In this document: positions 49,525 through 58,885 of the stretch, piece by piece
How the letters are laid out: each line of letters opens with the position of its first letter
Numbering within the stretch: position 1 is the stretch's first letter
Source of the DNA: Hansschlegelia plantiphila
GTDB lineage: Bacteria; Pseudomonadota; Alphaproteobacteria; Rhizobiales; Methylopilaceae
NCBI RefSeq assembly: GCF_027922265.1
Contig: NZ_BSFI01000023.1
Coordinates: 124,001 to 188,000 of the forward strand
DNA length: 64,000 bases
Reading direction: 5' to 3'
Notes under the pieces: generated by a model
Database searches by the model: none
Told to the model about the DNA's origin: nothing
Seen by the model: the letters and a program-made list of their open reading frames with translations, nothing else
Program-made: the position numbers and the translations under genes

Positions 49525-49748
49525 GCCGACGCCGGACCTCCTGGCGTACGCGAACGGCAGCTGGCGGGCAGGGTGGGCACAGGCCGCTGCACCCGCGCCG
49601 CCCGTCCCCAGCGGTCCCCGCGCCGGCCCTGGCGCAGGGCGCCTCCGCGGCGCGCAATGCGCGCAACTCCCCCCAGTTGCGGCTGCTGCAAATCCGGAGG
49701 GGACCCGAAAGGCCGTCGAACATATCCGGGGAGGCTCTAGCCTGACGT

Positions 49749-50021
49749 CTACGCCTCGTGGCTGGACTTCTTGCTCGCGCGCTTGCGTGGAAGAGGGGCG
49801 TCGATCGGCTCGCCGTGCTCGACGAGCAGCTCCGCGATAGGGACTTGGAGCGCAAGTGATATGTGCCAAAGCGTGACGGCGGTCGGATTGCGCGTGCCGA
49901 TCTCAAGGCCGCTTACATAGGCTCGGTCGACGCCCATCCGATTGGCGACCGCCTCCTGAGATAGGTCAGCGGCGAGCCGGTGACGTCTGACATTCGCGCC
50001 GATGACGCGTCGCACATCCAT
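49749..50021 (-). CDS. XRE-family transcriptional repressor
   Basis: This 90-residue regulator has a full HTH_3 domain: VIGANVRRHRLAADLSQEA, VANRMGVDRAYVSGLEIGT, RNPTAVTLWHISLALQVPI. It ends in a basic tail (LPRKRASKKSSHEA). The ATG at 50021 begins the domain; a TTG at 50036 is possible. It is divergent from a small membrane protein gene with a 31-bp palindrome between them, the layout of an autoregulated phage-type repressor. Confidence 0.82.
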   Translation of the reverse strand: MDVRRVIGANVRRHRLAADLSQEAVANRMGVDRAYVSGLEIGTRNPTAVTLWHISLALQVPIAELLVEHGEPIDAPLPRKRASKKSSHEA

Positions 50022-50040
50022 ACGGACATGCGCCAAAATT

Positions 50041-50071
50041 GTGCATTGTTGTGCTACGCACTATAATGCAC
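50041..50071. promoter_or_regulatory. 31-bp palindromic operator overlapping a perfect -10 promoter
   Basis: The sequence is GTGCATT-gtt-GTGC-tac-GCAC-tat-AATGCAC: two nested inverted repeats with three-base spacers. On the plus strand TATAAT (50062-50067) with TTGTGC (50039-50044) 17 bases upstream makes a near-consensus promoter lying inside the palindrome. On the minus strand TATAGT (50066-50061) could serve the XRE gene. A bound repressor would shut both. Confidence 0.7.
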
Positions 50072-50097
50072 GTTAACGGATTGAACTGGATCGATTG

Positions 50098-50388
50098 ATG
50101 GCCTTCCCATTGCCCTGGACTTTTCCCGGCTTAATCGAGTTGGCCGAGATCGCCGCGCAGATATCACTGATAGCATTGGTGGTTTCGCTGTTTCTGACCA
50201 CCTGCTTTTTCGCCGTCGCTGGTCCGTTGGTTTTGGGGCCGCAAAACCTCAGACTGGACAAAAAGGCTCAGCGCGAAGCCGTTGAGCGGCAGAACCGGGA
50301 CGCCCGAGACCTAGAAGAGGAAGAATGGCGAACTGAGGTTCTTCGAGAACTCAGAGCGATATCGGGTACTAAAAGGTATCGGAATTAG
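50098..50388 (+). CDS. Small single-pass membrane protein under the XRE operator
   Basis: This 96-residue protein has a hydrophobic N-terminal half (AAQISLIALVVSLFLTTCFF then AVAGPLVLG) and a strongly charged C-terminal half (KKAQREAVERQNRDARDLEE), predicted helical and cytoplasmic. I recognise no family. It lies about 25 bases downstream of the palindromic promoter. It could be a membrane effector or exclusion protein; that is a guess. Ribosome site is weak. Confidence 0.6.
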   Translation: MAFPLPWTFPGLIELAEIAAQISLIALVVSLFLTTCFFAVAGPLVLGPQNLRLDKKAQREAVERQNRDARDLEEEEWRTEVLRELRAISGTKRYRN

Positions 50389-50438
50389 ACTTTACTAGAT
50401 TTCGGTCTCGGCGTCGGTGCAATTACCGGCGCGTCGCA

Positions 50439-50669
50439 GTGACATCCATTCGATCGGACACGTACCGGCGGATGCTCGGCCAACTGGTCGATGTTAGGAA
50501 AGCCGCAGGCGTCACTCAGGCCGAGCTTGGTCGCCGCGTGGGGCGGCGGCAGACCTTCATCTCAAAAGTGGAGCTCGGTGAGCGTCGCCTCGACGTGGCG
50601 GAGTTCATCAATCTAGGCCGCGCGATCGGAGCGGATCCTTACGCGCTAATGCGGAAGGTGGAGAGTTGA
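50439..50669 (+). CDS. Second XRE-family HTH protein
   Basis: This 76-residue protein is almost entirely an HTH domain: QLVDVRKAAGVTQAELGRRV, GRRQTFISKVELGERRLDV, AEFINLGRAIGADPYALM. The start is GTG. It lies 50 bases after the membrane protein gene on the same strand and converges on the OLD-type nuclease gene. It may be an antirepressor or a control protein of the kind found beside restriction and defence genes. Confidence 0.72.
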   Translation: MTSIRSDTYRRMLGQLVDVRKAAGVTQAELGRRVGRRQTFISKVELGERRLDVAEFINLGRAIGADPYALMRKVES

Positions 50670-50861
50670 AGACCGCTAGGCGCCCAGAAGCAGACCTTGC
50701 TAAGTGCGTGTCTGAACGTCAGGTATGGGGCCGTAAGCAGACTAGCAGGTTCCGGCGACGATCCTGAGGCTACCTGCCCTTCGCGCGCCGGGATGCGAAC
50801 GGGCAGCTTGCGGCTATCCCGGTCTCCGGCGCCAGATCTTTTTATCCTTGCAACGCACTGG

Positions 50862-53369
50862 TTAAGCGCCGGAAGGGGACGGGCTAACGGGCTTCGCGGG
50901 CGGCGCCTTCTTGCTTCTGGGCCTGTCCCTCGCCTTGGTAGACGGGTCCGCCTTGCCATTGGTCCGGTTGGTCCGCGGCTGCGGCTCTGTCAGTGCTACC
51001 GACTGCTTTGATGCGGTCAATTGCGCCCGCCATGCGTGCTTCAGGCCGTCGAGTTGCTCAAGGAGAGACGCGTAGTCATTGATCCGAGCGGCAGGATCTT
51101 CGTGCAGATTGTGGTCACGCCTGATCGGAACCATCGTGTTGCGGATCGCTTCCGCCTCAGCAGAGTCGTCAAGCTGCGCCTCAATCTGCCGAAGCGCGAT
51201 AGTCACCTGTTCACGCGTCGCATGAGCGGGATGATCAACCTTGAACAGAGCTATCCGCTCGGCGACCAGGGTTTCGAGCTTTTTGTTTGCAGCGTCATCG
51301 CTCGCGCGCCGAACCGCCTCATTGACCGCGCGGAAGATGATACGCATGCGGCTCAGGAACTGATCGACATGCGGCCCCAAATTGGCGTCGGGTTTATTGC
51401 AGATTTCTATTAAGGCTTTCGCGAACGCGATCTTGTCGATCCTGCCCTTGTGGCGCTTTACCTCACGATTGATGGCCTCCAGCATGGGGCCACCCTTCGC
51501 AATTTCCTCTTCGATCGTCGAGAGAGGGATAGTCGGCGGCGTTCCCTCTCGAAATTTCGTCACCTCCTCGATGACGAGTTCCATCGCCCGATGAGCGAGT
51601 GGTGCGGGCACAAGATCTTCGATCACAGGAGCGGCCGGCCAACCATCAACACCTTCGCCTAGTTGTTTGAGATCAAGGATATTCTCGGCCTTGATCAGCT
51701 TTCTCAAGCGCTGATCCTTCGCGAAGTCGGCCTTGGCCGTCACGCCTTCCTCATCACCGTCGAGCAAAGCGACGACGGGCGGCTTGTCCGCGCCCTGCCC
51801 GCGGATCCGAAACACGGTATAGCCGATCTCCTGCGCCGATCCGCTGGGCACGATGACCATCCGGTTCAGGTCGAGGGTGTCGTCCTGAATGCCCGGCGAA
51901 CTCAAACGCGTTAGATTAGCGGTGCCTGCCAGGATGATCTGGTCCGCGGCGCCCTCCACCAGTAAGTTTACCGACCCGACAAACGCACTTTCGCCGACGA
52001 AGGCACCGAATGCCGAACGCAAGGGCTCGTAATGATTGCGACTGACGCTCGGCACCACGCGGGTGCCGTCGAAACCGCTCCCTTTTTCCAGGACACGGAT
52101 GCGTTCCGAATGGTTCTTGTCGAGCAGAAACGGTGAATGGGTCACATATACGACCTGGATCGGCTCGACGCCGGGTTCAGGCTCGGCGAGATCGCGGAAC
52201 ACCCGCATCAGGTCCTGCTGCGCCTCGGCGGAGAGATAGGTATCGGGTTCATCCATCAGCAAGATCGACTCCCGCTCAGATGACGGGCGATGTATCTGTG
52301 TCTGGATCAGATAGGACAGGAAGTAGCGCAGCCCGCTGCTACGCTCGGAGAAGGTATAAACCGTGCCGGTGCGATCGCTTATGACGAAGACCAGTTCACG
52401 GTCGCGGGTCGAAACCTTCAGGCTGAAATCTCTATCCTGCACCCAGTATCGGCGAAAGTTGAGCTTACGATCGAGTTGCTGGTTGGCGGATTCGAGCAGC
52501 CCGCCGACATAGCCGTCATGCTGATGGTCGATTCCATTCGCAAGTTCAGCAAGGCTGTTCGGATCGATTTCGCCAAGGGTTAGAAGTAGGCTGCGCCCAA
52601 GTTCCAGCGACTTCAGGGTGCTCTTGTCGACATGTGCGGCAATGGGTTCGGAAAGGTCCGCTAACGCGCTCACGACCTGTCCTGCGTTCTGCTGAACAGC
52701 AGCCGCGCCCCCCTTGATCAGCGGACGGAGACCGCTGATCGCGCCGATCAAGCTTTCTATCAACGACCTGGAGTAGGTCGCCACCGGCGCATCGCCACCT
52801 TTCTCGAGAAAGGAGAAAGGCACCGAGTTCGGAAGGGCCACTCCCGAATCGATCTCGAATGGACGGGGCACCAATTGCTCAATCTGTCGGGTTTGCCCCT
52901 CGGATAGCTCATATTTGTCGAAGCTGTCTCCGTGCGGAAGCCAGACCGTCAATGTGGCTGGCTCCTCCCTGAACATCAGAAAACGACGAAATCCGGTGTC
53001 GGTGATCTCGAGGACTTTGGCAATCTCCTTTGCCTCTTCCTCGGAGAGCCCGTCCCATCCGACCCCGACATGCGGCCAGCATCGCTGCCCTTTGGCTACG
53101 CCAAAAAAGGGAGAATAGCGGCACAGGTCGCGCTGTTCGATTTCTTTGCCAGTGATTGCATTCTTTATGACACCCAGCAGATGGCTCTTGCCGGACTCGT
53201 TCGCGCCAACGACAGTCGTGATGCGCGGATCCAATTCAACCGTCACATAGGGGTAAAAGCGGTCCCTGAATATTTCCCAGGGCTGCGGCTGAACGCGGGT
53301 ATCAAGTTTGCGCGCATGGTCGAAGTTGAAGGATTTGTAGAACCGCGCATAGGCTGTCTTGAGCTTCAC
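50862..53369 (-). CDS. OLD-type AAA ATPase with Toprim nuclease domain, putative defence protein
   Basis: This 835-residue protein starts like RecF/OLD proteins (VKLKTAYARFYKSFNF). ATPase: Walker A GANESGKSH at about 54-62, signature-like FSERSSGLRYFLSYLIQ, Walker B LLMDEPDTYLSAEAQQ at about 370 and H-loop YVTHSPFLL. Toprim: LLVEGAADQIIL (Glu, about 468) and VALLDGDEEG (Asp-Gly-Asp, about 533). A long C-terminal helical region ends in a basic, disordered Lys/Pro/Ser tail. The start is taken as GTG at 53369, because GGGGGAGG lies six bases before it; an ATG ten codons upstream lacks this. Members of the class (OLD, GajA) cut DNA on phage infection. No GajB-like UvrD partner is present. Confidence 0.82.
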   Translation of the reverse strand: MKLKTAYARFYKSFNFDHARKLDTRVQPQPWEIFRDRFYPYVTVELDPRITTVVGANESGKSHLLGVIKNAITGKEIEQRDLCRYSPFFGVAKGQRCWPHVGVGWDGLSEEEAKEIAKVLEITDTGFRRFLMFREEPATLTVWLPHGDSFDKYELSEGQTRQIEQLVPRPFEIDSGVALPNSVPFSFLEKGGDAPVATYSRSLIESLIGAISGLRPLIKGGAAAVQQNAGQVVSALADLSEPIAAHVDKSTLKSLELGRSLLLTLGEIDPNSLAELANGIDHQHDGYVGGLLESANQQLDRKLNFRRYWVQDRDFSLKVSTRDRELVFVISDRTGTVYTFSERSSGLRYFLSYLIQTQIHRPSSERESILLMDEPDTYLSAEAQQDLMRVFRDLAEPEPGVEPIQVVYVTHSPFLLDKNHSERIRVLEKGSGFDGTRVVPSVSRNHYEPLRSAFGAFVGESAFVGSVNLLVEGAADQIILAGTANLTRLSSPGIQDDTLDLNRMVIVPSGSAQEIGYTVFRIRGQGADKPPVVALLDGDEEGVTAKADFAKDQRLRKLIKAENILDLKQLGEGVDGWPAAPVIEDLVPAPLAHRAMELVIEEVTKFREGTPPTIPLSTIEEEIAKGGPMLEAINREVKRHKGRIDKIAFAKALIEICNKPDANLGPHVDQFLSRMRIIFRAVNEAVRRASDDAANKKLETLVAERIALFKVDHPAHATREQVTIALRQIEAQLDDSAEAEAIRNTMVPIRRDHNLHEDPAARINDYASLLEQLDGLKHAWRAQLTASKQSVALTEPQPRTNRTNGKADPSTKARDRPRSKKAPPAKPVSPSPSGA

Positions 53370-53660
53370 AAGAATCCTCCCCCAAGTGATACTCGTCATG
53401 TAGTAGCAAGCAGGGACAGCCTGACAATAGTAGGAACAAAGAAGAACCGGTAAAAGCCTGAGTTAGCCCGCTGGTCGCACGTCAGAAGCAGGCCTGCCCT
53501 TAAAGCGTGAACAAGCCTCGTTGCGGCCGGGCCCGCGATCGGGTCGTAATAGTCAGGGTACAAGCGGCGAATTCAGCGAGAGGCGATCGGAGCGATTAAC
53601 GTCCGAGATGAAGGCGCGAAGCGACCGTTCTCAACGTCGTGCCGGGAAGGCCGCTTTGGG

Positions 53661-53966
53661 TCATCCGCGCTCAGAGACGCGCAGCCGCGAGTGCCAGAAG
53701 CCGACGTGGCGGAAACAATGCAAACGCGACTTTAAAAGCCTGAGCAGATAGGGGCTGCCAAGAACCGCGGCGAGCAGACCTGCGGGAACTTGGAACGGGA
53801 AAATTACCGTTCGCCCGAGAACGTCAGCGAACAGCATGACACAGCCGCCGAGCAGAACCCGCAAGATGCGCGCGAGCGTGTTCATGCCCATAATCCGAGC
53901 GAGGTGTGGGCCCATAAGCCGGATGAAGCTGAGCGGCCCGACGATCACGGAGGCGGCGCCGTCAGC
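53661..53966 (-). pseudogene. C-terminal remnant of a FhuB-like iron-siderophore permease
   Basis: About 80 residues match the end of FecCD-family permeases: SVIVGPLSFIRLMGPHLAR, GCVMLFADVLGRTVIFPFQ, VPAGLLAAVLGSPYLLRLL. The rest of the roughly 300- to 650-residue protein is absent upstream, and the frame runs past the normal end. It is a relic inside the element, possibly a trace of where cargo joined. The flanks (53370-53660 and 53967-54236) show no other gene; a short AT-rich stretch at 54165-54235 may be the next promoter. Confidence 0.65.
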
Positions 53967-54236
53967 ACGACCTTTATCGCAGCACGGTAAAGTGGGACTG
54001 GACCAGCGAGACGCCGAAGGCTGCGGCCGGTGTTCGACTGACTGGCAGCATGTCGAGCCAGCGCGCGACTTAGAGGATCGTGCCCAAGCCTGCCGGCTGC
54101 GATCGTGACCGAGATCGCGGCCTAGCCGCCCTCTCTTGTCGACGCGCGTAGCTGATCGCGCATTGAGTTGTTCCTCGTATGTTTATACAATCTGAGGCTA
54201 TCGTTCTACCCTTAATAGCTGCATATCAATCGCTCG

Positions 54237-57200
54237 ATGTCCGACTTTATTCCGCTCTATCGCCGCTTCCACGATCTCACCGAGAAGGAGCTTGCGGATC
54301 CCGAGGCTCTCGCGCTGACCGAGTACGTGCCGTGGGCGAAAACGGGTTGGCCGGAGGTTCTTGCTTCAAAACGCGTGGTTGTGCTGGCGGAAGCGGGTTC
54401 CGGCAAAACCGAAGAAATGCGCCAGCAAGCAAAGCGCATGGTGGGGGAAGGAAAAGCCGCCTTCTTCGTGCCGCTCGAAAGGCTTGGCCGCGAAAGGCTA
54501 CGCGACTGTCTCGACGCTGACGAGGAGGCAAGACTTGATGCATGGATGGCGGACGCGACTGCGCCCGGATATTTCTTTCTCGACGCTGTCGATGAGCTCA
54601 AGCTGACAGCTGGTAAGCTAGACCAAGCCCTTATGCGTTTCGCGAAGGATGTGGGCGGCAGCCTGGATCGAACACACGTTGTGATCTCCTGCCGCCCGAA
54701 CGACTGGTGGCACAGCATCGACGCAGTCGCTGTCGGCGAGCGACTTGCGGTGCGTGAAAAGGCGAAACACGAAGAACTCAAAGACGCCGAGCAGACCTTC
54801 TTGGAAGCCCTGCGCCGCCGCGAAACAAGCAGGACAACCGACGACAATGCCGCGCCGAAGGAGCCAGCCACTCCGGCGCTACGCATCGTGGCGCTCTTGC
54901 CGCTCGGAAATGAGCAGATTCAGAAATTCGCGGAGCGGCGTATAGCCGACGCGGAGGCCTTTCTCGAGGAGATCGGCCGTCAGCAAGCATGGACCTTCGC
55001 GCGACGCCCGCTCGATCTGATCGAGTTGATCGATCTCTGGAAGAGCAGGCGCCGTCTGGGAACACGCCTCGATCAGCATGAAGCCAGCATTTCGGCACGG
55101 CTCAAAGATGCTGCCGGGCGTCTGGACTACGGTGCCCTCACGGATCAAAAAGCGCGCGATCGGGCCGAACGGCTGGCGCTCGCGCTGGAACTTACGCGGA
55201 CGCGGACGCTTCGTTCACCCGCTCAGTCTTCCGGCGGACTAAACTCGGAAGTTGTTCTCGATCCCGCCGACGTGTTGAAGGATTGGTCGGAGAAGGACCG
55301 ACAAGCCTTGCTTCGCCGCGCCCTGTTCGATCCTGCCACCTACGGACGGGTGCGCTTTCACCATCGCTCGGTTCAGGAATATCTCGCAGCTCGCCGGCTG
55401 CAGAAACTCCGCGCTAATGGCATGTCGGACAGGGCGCTGCACCGACTGCTATTTGCTCAACAATATGGCGAGCACGTTGTATTGCCGTCGATGCGTCCCA
55501 TCGCGGCCTGGCTGGCGCTTTGGGACGACACGGTGCGGCGTGAGCTCCTCGCGCGAGAGCCTGAAACACTACTTTCTCTAGGCGATCCGCAATCACTCGA
55601 CCATAGTGTACGCGCAAATCTCTTGCGCGCCTTTGCGAGCAGCTACGGCAAGGGCGGCTGGCGCGGCCTCAACATTCCGATCCGTGAAGTACGACGGCTG
55701 GCTGGTCCCGAGCTTGCCGCCGTCATTCGAGAGCTGTGGGACGAAGCGTCGAGCAATCCTGATGTGAGGGAATTGCTGATCGAAGCGATCTGGCAGGGGC
55801 CAGTCGCCAACTGCTCCGACCTGGCCGAGCGCGCGGCGCTCGATCCGAGCTGGGTCTCCTATCACCGCGTGGCAGCAATCCGCGCGCTGGCTGCGTGCGG
55901 GGACCACGGAGCTCTCGTCCGTGTCGTGCGATCCATAATGACGGAGCCGGAGCGCTGGCCTGCGTCGGTGATCCCAGCAGTTTCAGGAGATCTGTTCCCT
56001 AAGCATCTCTCAGTGGATGAGCTGATTGCGCTCATTGAACGCACGCCCGAAAGCAAGTCGGTGGCATCGGGCTTCGGCTGGGAGCTGCCGCGCCTTGTTC
56101 GAGCACTGGAACCGCGTTCGCCAGACGCAACCGCGCTACGCGACAAGCTGGCCGAGTTAATTTGGGAAGGTCGTGTCCCAGGAAGAGATCACTACGATCT
56201 CACGAGCAAATTCTCGTACCTTGCCCAGGCCTTGGCTTCGTTGTGCGAACGGCAACTCGATCAGGGCATTGCGGATGCCGATCTGATCGCAGCGGCGGTC
56301 GTGGCGTCGCGATTTGAAGACCGTAACACCGTCGACAACGAGCCCGGTAAGAAGCTCCGCGCAGCCTTCCGCGACGTGCCCGCGTTGCGGGACCAAGCCT
56401 TTTGGCGTGAGCTCAATGTTATGGACGAAACTGCGCCGACGACAGACGCGCGTCAGCGCTTCTTCCAGGCCGAGTACGACAGCCTGATCGGCAACGTCGA
56501 GCAAGCTGACCGGCACTGGCTGGAGACCGCGCTTGCCGATCTCACCCAGCCAGATCGCCGTCCAGTTGCGCTTCAGGCGCTTCTTCGTCTGTGGGGCATG
56601 CGCGGCGGACGTTTGGACGAGGTCTCCGAACTTCGTGAGTCGGTTCGGGACGATCCTGATGTTCCTGCTGTCATCGACCATCAGACAATGCCGCTGCCGG
56701 CAGGGCCGGCGGATGCCACACTCGAGCGCAGGACCCAGCGGCGCGAGCTTGTCCGTAAAGGACGCGAAGTTCAGCGCGTCGAGAGCTGGAAAAAATGGCG
56801 GCGCGAGCTCATCGATAAGCTTGACGACGCCTTCAGCGCTGCAAAGTCTGAGACGACGCTGCACTACCTCTATTTATGGCTCGAAGCGCAGCGTGGTTCC
56901 GGGCATCGCTTCGACGTATGGGATCGCAAAACGGTTGCGGAGGCCTTCTCTCCGGAGGTGGCCGAGCGCGCGGCGCAGGGATTTCGAGCTGTTTGGCGGA
57001 CAGAAATTCCGGCAATGTGGAGCGCACGGCCGCCGGACGAGCGAAATACGACGCCCTATCGTTGGATCTATGGACTTTCAGGGATTGCGGGGGAACGCGA
57101 AGTCCCAGGCTGGGCGGAGGGGCTCTCTGCGGACGAGGCCCGGCGCGCGGCCGCCTATGCCCCGATTGAGCTGAACGGGCTCGCGCCTTTCATCGTCGAG

Positions 57201-58613
57201 CTTGCGCGTGTCCATCCCGATGCCGTCGAACAGGTACTCGGCGAGGAGCTCGCTGCCCAACTCGGGCAAGGCGCGGATCACGGTCATCTGACGATACTTG
57301 AAGATCTGAGCTACGCGGCGCCTGAGTTGCAGCGCCTGTTTGTACCGCGCCTCCTGCGCCAGCTTGAAACATGGCCGGACCCTGCCGCCCGTGAAGCGGC
57401 GGCCGCATGGAAGCATCATCTCGAGCAGGCGCTCAAAGTGCTTGAGGCCAGCAATGACGCTGAAAGTCGAACGCACGTCGCGTCGATCTGTGCGACGCGT
57501 TTCGAGCAGGATCCCGCCGGGCCGATGGCTATCTCATGGCTGGCGGGATTGTTTCGCTTCGATCCCGCTCAGGCGACCCGTCTGCTGGTGGAAGCGCTGG
57601 CGCGTGAGCCTGGTGTTCGCGGACAGGCGGTCGAGATGTTCGCGGCCCTGTTCGGACAACGGGACGCGAACAGTTTTGGAATTGAAAAACCCCTGCCGCG
57701 CGCTGCGGCGTTAGGTCAGCTGGTGCGCGCAGCGTATGCGAATGTTCGAATGGCGGACGACAATGTGCACGAGGGTTCTTATACTCCGAACCGCCGCGAC
57801 GAGGCCGAGCGGGCGCGCGGCTACCTCTTGCAAGCGCTACTCGCGACGCCGGGACAGCTCGCGCATGATGAGATAGTGGCGCTCTCGGATGAGCCTGACT
57901 TTGCGCATTTCCCGGATCGGCTGAAGCTACTCGCCCGTCAGAGCGCCGCGCGCGATGCCGAATTTCCTGCGTTCTCCGCCGACGATATCGTCGCGCTCGA
58001 TACGCAGTTTGAAGCTCCGCCACACGACCGGGACGGCCTGTTTCAGCTCATGCTCGACCGGCTCGACGATGAGGCGGAATACATCGCCCATCATGAATTC
58101 ACGACCCGGAAGACGCTGCGCTCAATAAAAGACGAAACGGAGATGCAGCGGACGTTAGCAGGTCGCCTCGATGCGCAGGCCAAAGGCGCTTACCGGGTTG
58201 TCCGCGAGAACGAAGCCGCAGACGCCAAGCGGAACGATATTCAGCTGCTCGCCGTTCGTGGCGATCAGATGGCGGCTATAGAGGTGAAGATCGCCGACAA
58301 CAGGTACAGCGTGGCGGAGCTTGAGTGGGCGCTCGAACACCAGCTGGTCGGGCAGTACCTGCGCCATGAACGGTGCAAGGCGGGATGCTTTTTGCTGACG
58401 TATCATGGGCGAAAGGGCTCATGGGAACACCCGGTTACATCGGAGCCAATAAGCTTCGAGCAGGTCATCTTGTATCTGTCGGACAAGGCCGCCGCGCTAG
58501 AGGCTGGTAGCAACGGTGATTACCGGCTGGCCGTGGTCGGCCTCGATTTGAACGATCCACCTCTCGTTCAGGCGCAGCTCGGCAGGGCGCGTCGCGCTGC
58601 AAAAACCGAGTAG
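54237..58613 (+). CDS. NACHT-like STAND NTPase with C-terminal PD-(D/E)XK-type nuclease, putative defence protein
   Basis: This 1458-residue protein has Walker A AEAGSGKT at 51-58, Walker B FFLDAVDEL at 113-121 (the D-x-x-D-E form of NACHT), sensor-like HVVISCRPNDWW and the NACHT-associated phrase VRFHHRSVQEYLAARRL. About 900 residues of helical repeats follow, rich in Leu/Ala/Arg (for example YHRVAAIRALAACGDHGALV). The last 170 residues have NDIQLLAVRGDQMAAIEVKI, Asp then Glu-x-Lys, as in a PD-(D/E)XK nuclease, plus ELEWALEHQLVGQYLRHE. Known Avs proteins carry nucleases at the N-terminus; here it is at the C-terminus. I know no named system with this layout. The ATG lacks a Shine-Dalgarno. 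Confidence 0.8.
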   Translation: MSDFIPLYRRFHDLTEKELADPEALALTEYVPWAKTGWPEVLASKRVVVLAEAGSGKTEEMRQQAKRMVGEGKAAFFVPLERLGRERLRDCLDADEEARLDAWMADATAPGYFFLDAVDELKLTAGKLDQALMRFAKDVGGSLDRTHVVISCRPNDWWHSIDAVAVGERLAVREKAKHEELKDAEQTFLEALRRRETSRTTDDNAAPKEPATPALRIVALLPLGNEQIQKFAERRIADAEAFLEEIGRQQAWTFARRPLDLIELIDLWKSRRRLGTRLDQHEASISARLKDAAGRLDYGALTDQKARDRAERLALALELTRTRTLRSPAQSSGGLNSEVVLDPADVLKDWSEKDRQALLRRALFDPATYGRVRFHHRSVQEYLAARRLQKLRANGMSDRALHRLLFAQQYGEHVVLPSMRPIAAWLALWDDTVRRELLAREPETLLSLGDPQSLDHSVRANLLRAFASSYGKGGWRGLNIPIREVRRLAGPELAAVIRELWDEASSNPDVRELLIEAIWQGPVANCSDLAERAALDPSWVSYHRVAAIRALAACGDHGALVRVVRSIMTEPERWPASVIPAVSGDLFPKHLSVDELIALIERTPESKSVASGFGWELPRLVRALEPRSPDATALRDKLAELIWEGRVPGRDHYDLTSKFSYLAQALASLCERQLDQGIADADLIAAAVVASRFEDRNTVDNEPGKKLRAAFRDVPALRDQAFWRELNVMDETAPTTDARQRFFQAEYDSLIGNVEQADRHWLETALADLTQPDRRPVALQALLRLWGMRGGRLDEVSELRESVRDDPDVPAVIDHQTMPLPAGPADATLERRTQRRELVRKGREVQRVESWKKWRRELIDKLDDAFSAAKSETTLHYLYLWLEAQRGSGHRFDVWDRKTVAEAFSPEVAERAAQGFRAVWRTEIPAMWSARPPDERNTTPYRWIYGLSGIAGEREVPGWAEGLSADEARRAAAYAPIELNGLAPFIVELARVHPDAVEQVLGEELAAQLGQGADHGHLTILEDLSYAAPELQRLFVPRLLRQLETWPDPAAREAAAAWKHHLEQALKVLEASNDAESRTHVASICATRFEQDPAGPMAISWLAGLFRFDPAQATRLLVEALAREPGVRGQAVEMFAALFGQRDANSFGIEKPLPRAAALGQLVRAAYANVRMADDNVHEGSYTPNRRDEAERARGYLLQALLATPGQLAHDEIVALSDEPDFAHFPDRLKLLARQSAARDAEFPAFSADDIVALDTQFEAPPHDRDGLFQLMLDRLDDEAEYIAHHEFTTRKTLRSIKDETEMQRTLAGRLDAQAKGAYRVVRENEAADAKRNDIQLLAVRGDQMAAIEVKIADNRYSVAELEWALEHQLVGQYLRHERCKAGCFLLTYHGRKGSWEHPVTSEPISFEQVILYLSDKAAALEAGSNGDYRLAVVGLDLNDPPLVQAQLGRARRAAKTE

Positions 58614-58811
58614 CGGAAGTGCAAAAAACGGCAATCCGGAAAATCAAAATGTTCTTCCGAAATGCAGTTAAAGCTGCCTCGAAGCCCGTCGCAGCATGCT
58701 TGGAAGCGGACCTCCTGGACGTCAGTTAGGGTCAGATTCGGGCGAGACACATTGGACACCGTCGAACTCCTCCAACAGGGCGACTTCAAATCGCCTGTGT
58801 AAGGCGGGCTT

Positions 58812-58828
58812 GTAACCGCGCTGTAACC
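58812..58828. repeat. Paired GTAACC repeat, right end of element
   Basis: GTAACC-gcgct-GTAACC, 92 bases inside the right attachment repeat. Same orientation and spacing as the left-end pair. Confidence 0.5.
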
Positions 58829-58885
58829 ACGATCCTCGAAGCGCTCTCTCCGCACTTTCCAAGCATGGCTCCGAAAACGACAAAA

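Noticed and set aside
49282..49906. Two long minus-strand frames (195 and 157 codons) after the integrase
   Set aside because: Arg/Ala/Pro-rich composition, mutually overlapping, no motif or ribosome site; they run through the XRE gene in other frames.
53521..53751. 76-codon plus-strand frame opposite the fhuB remnant
   Set aside because: Highly basic (Arg/Ser-rich) and antisense to the recognisable permease fragment.
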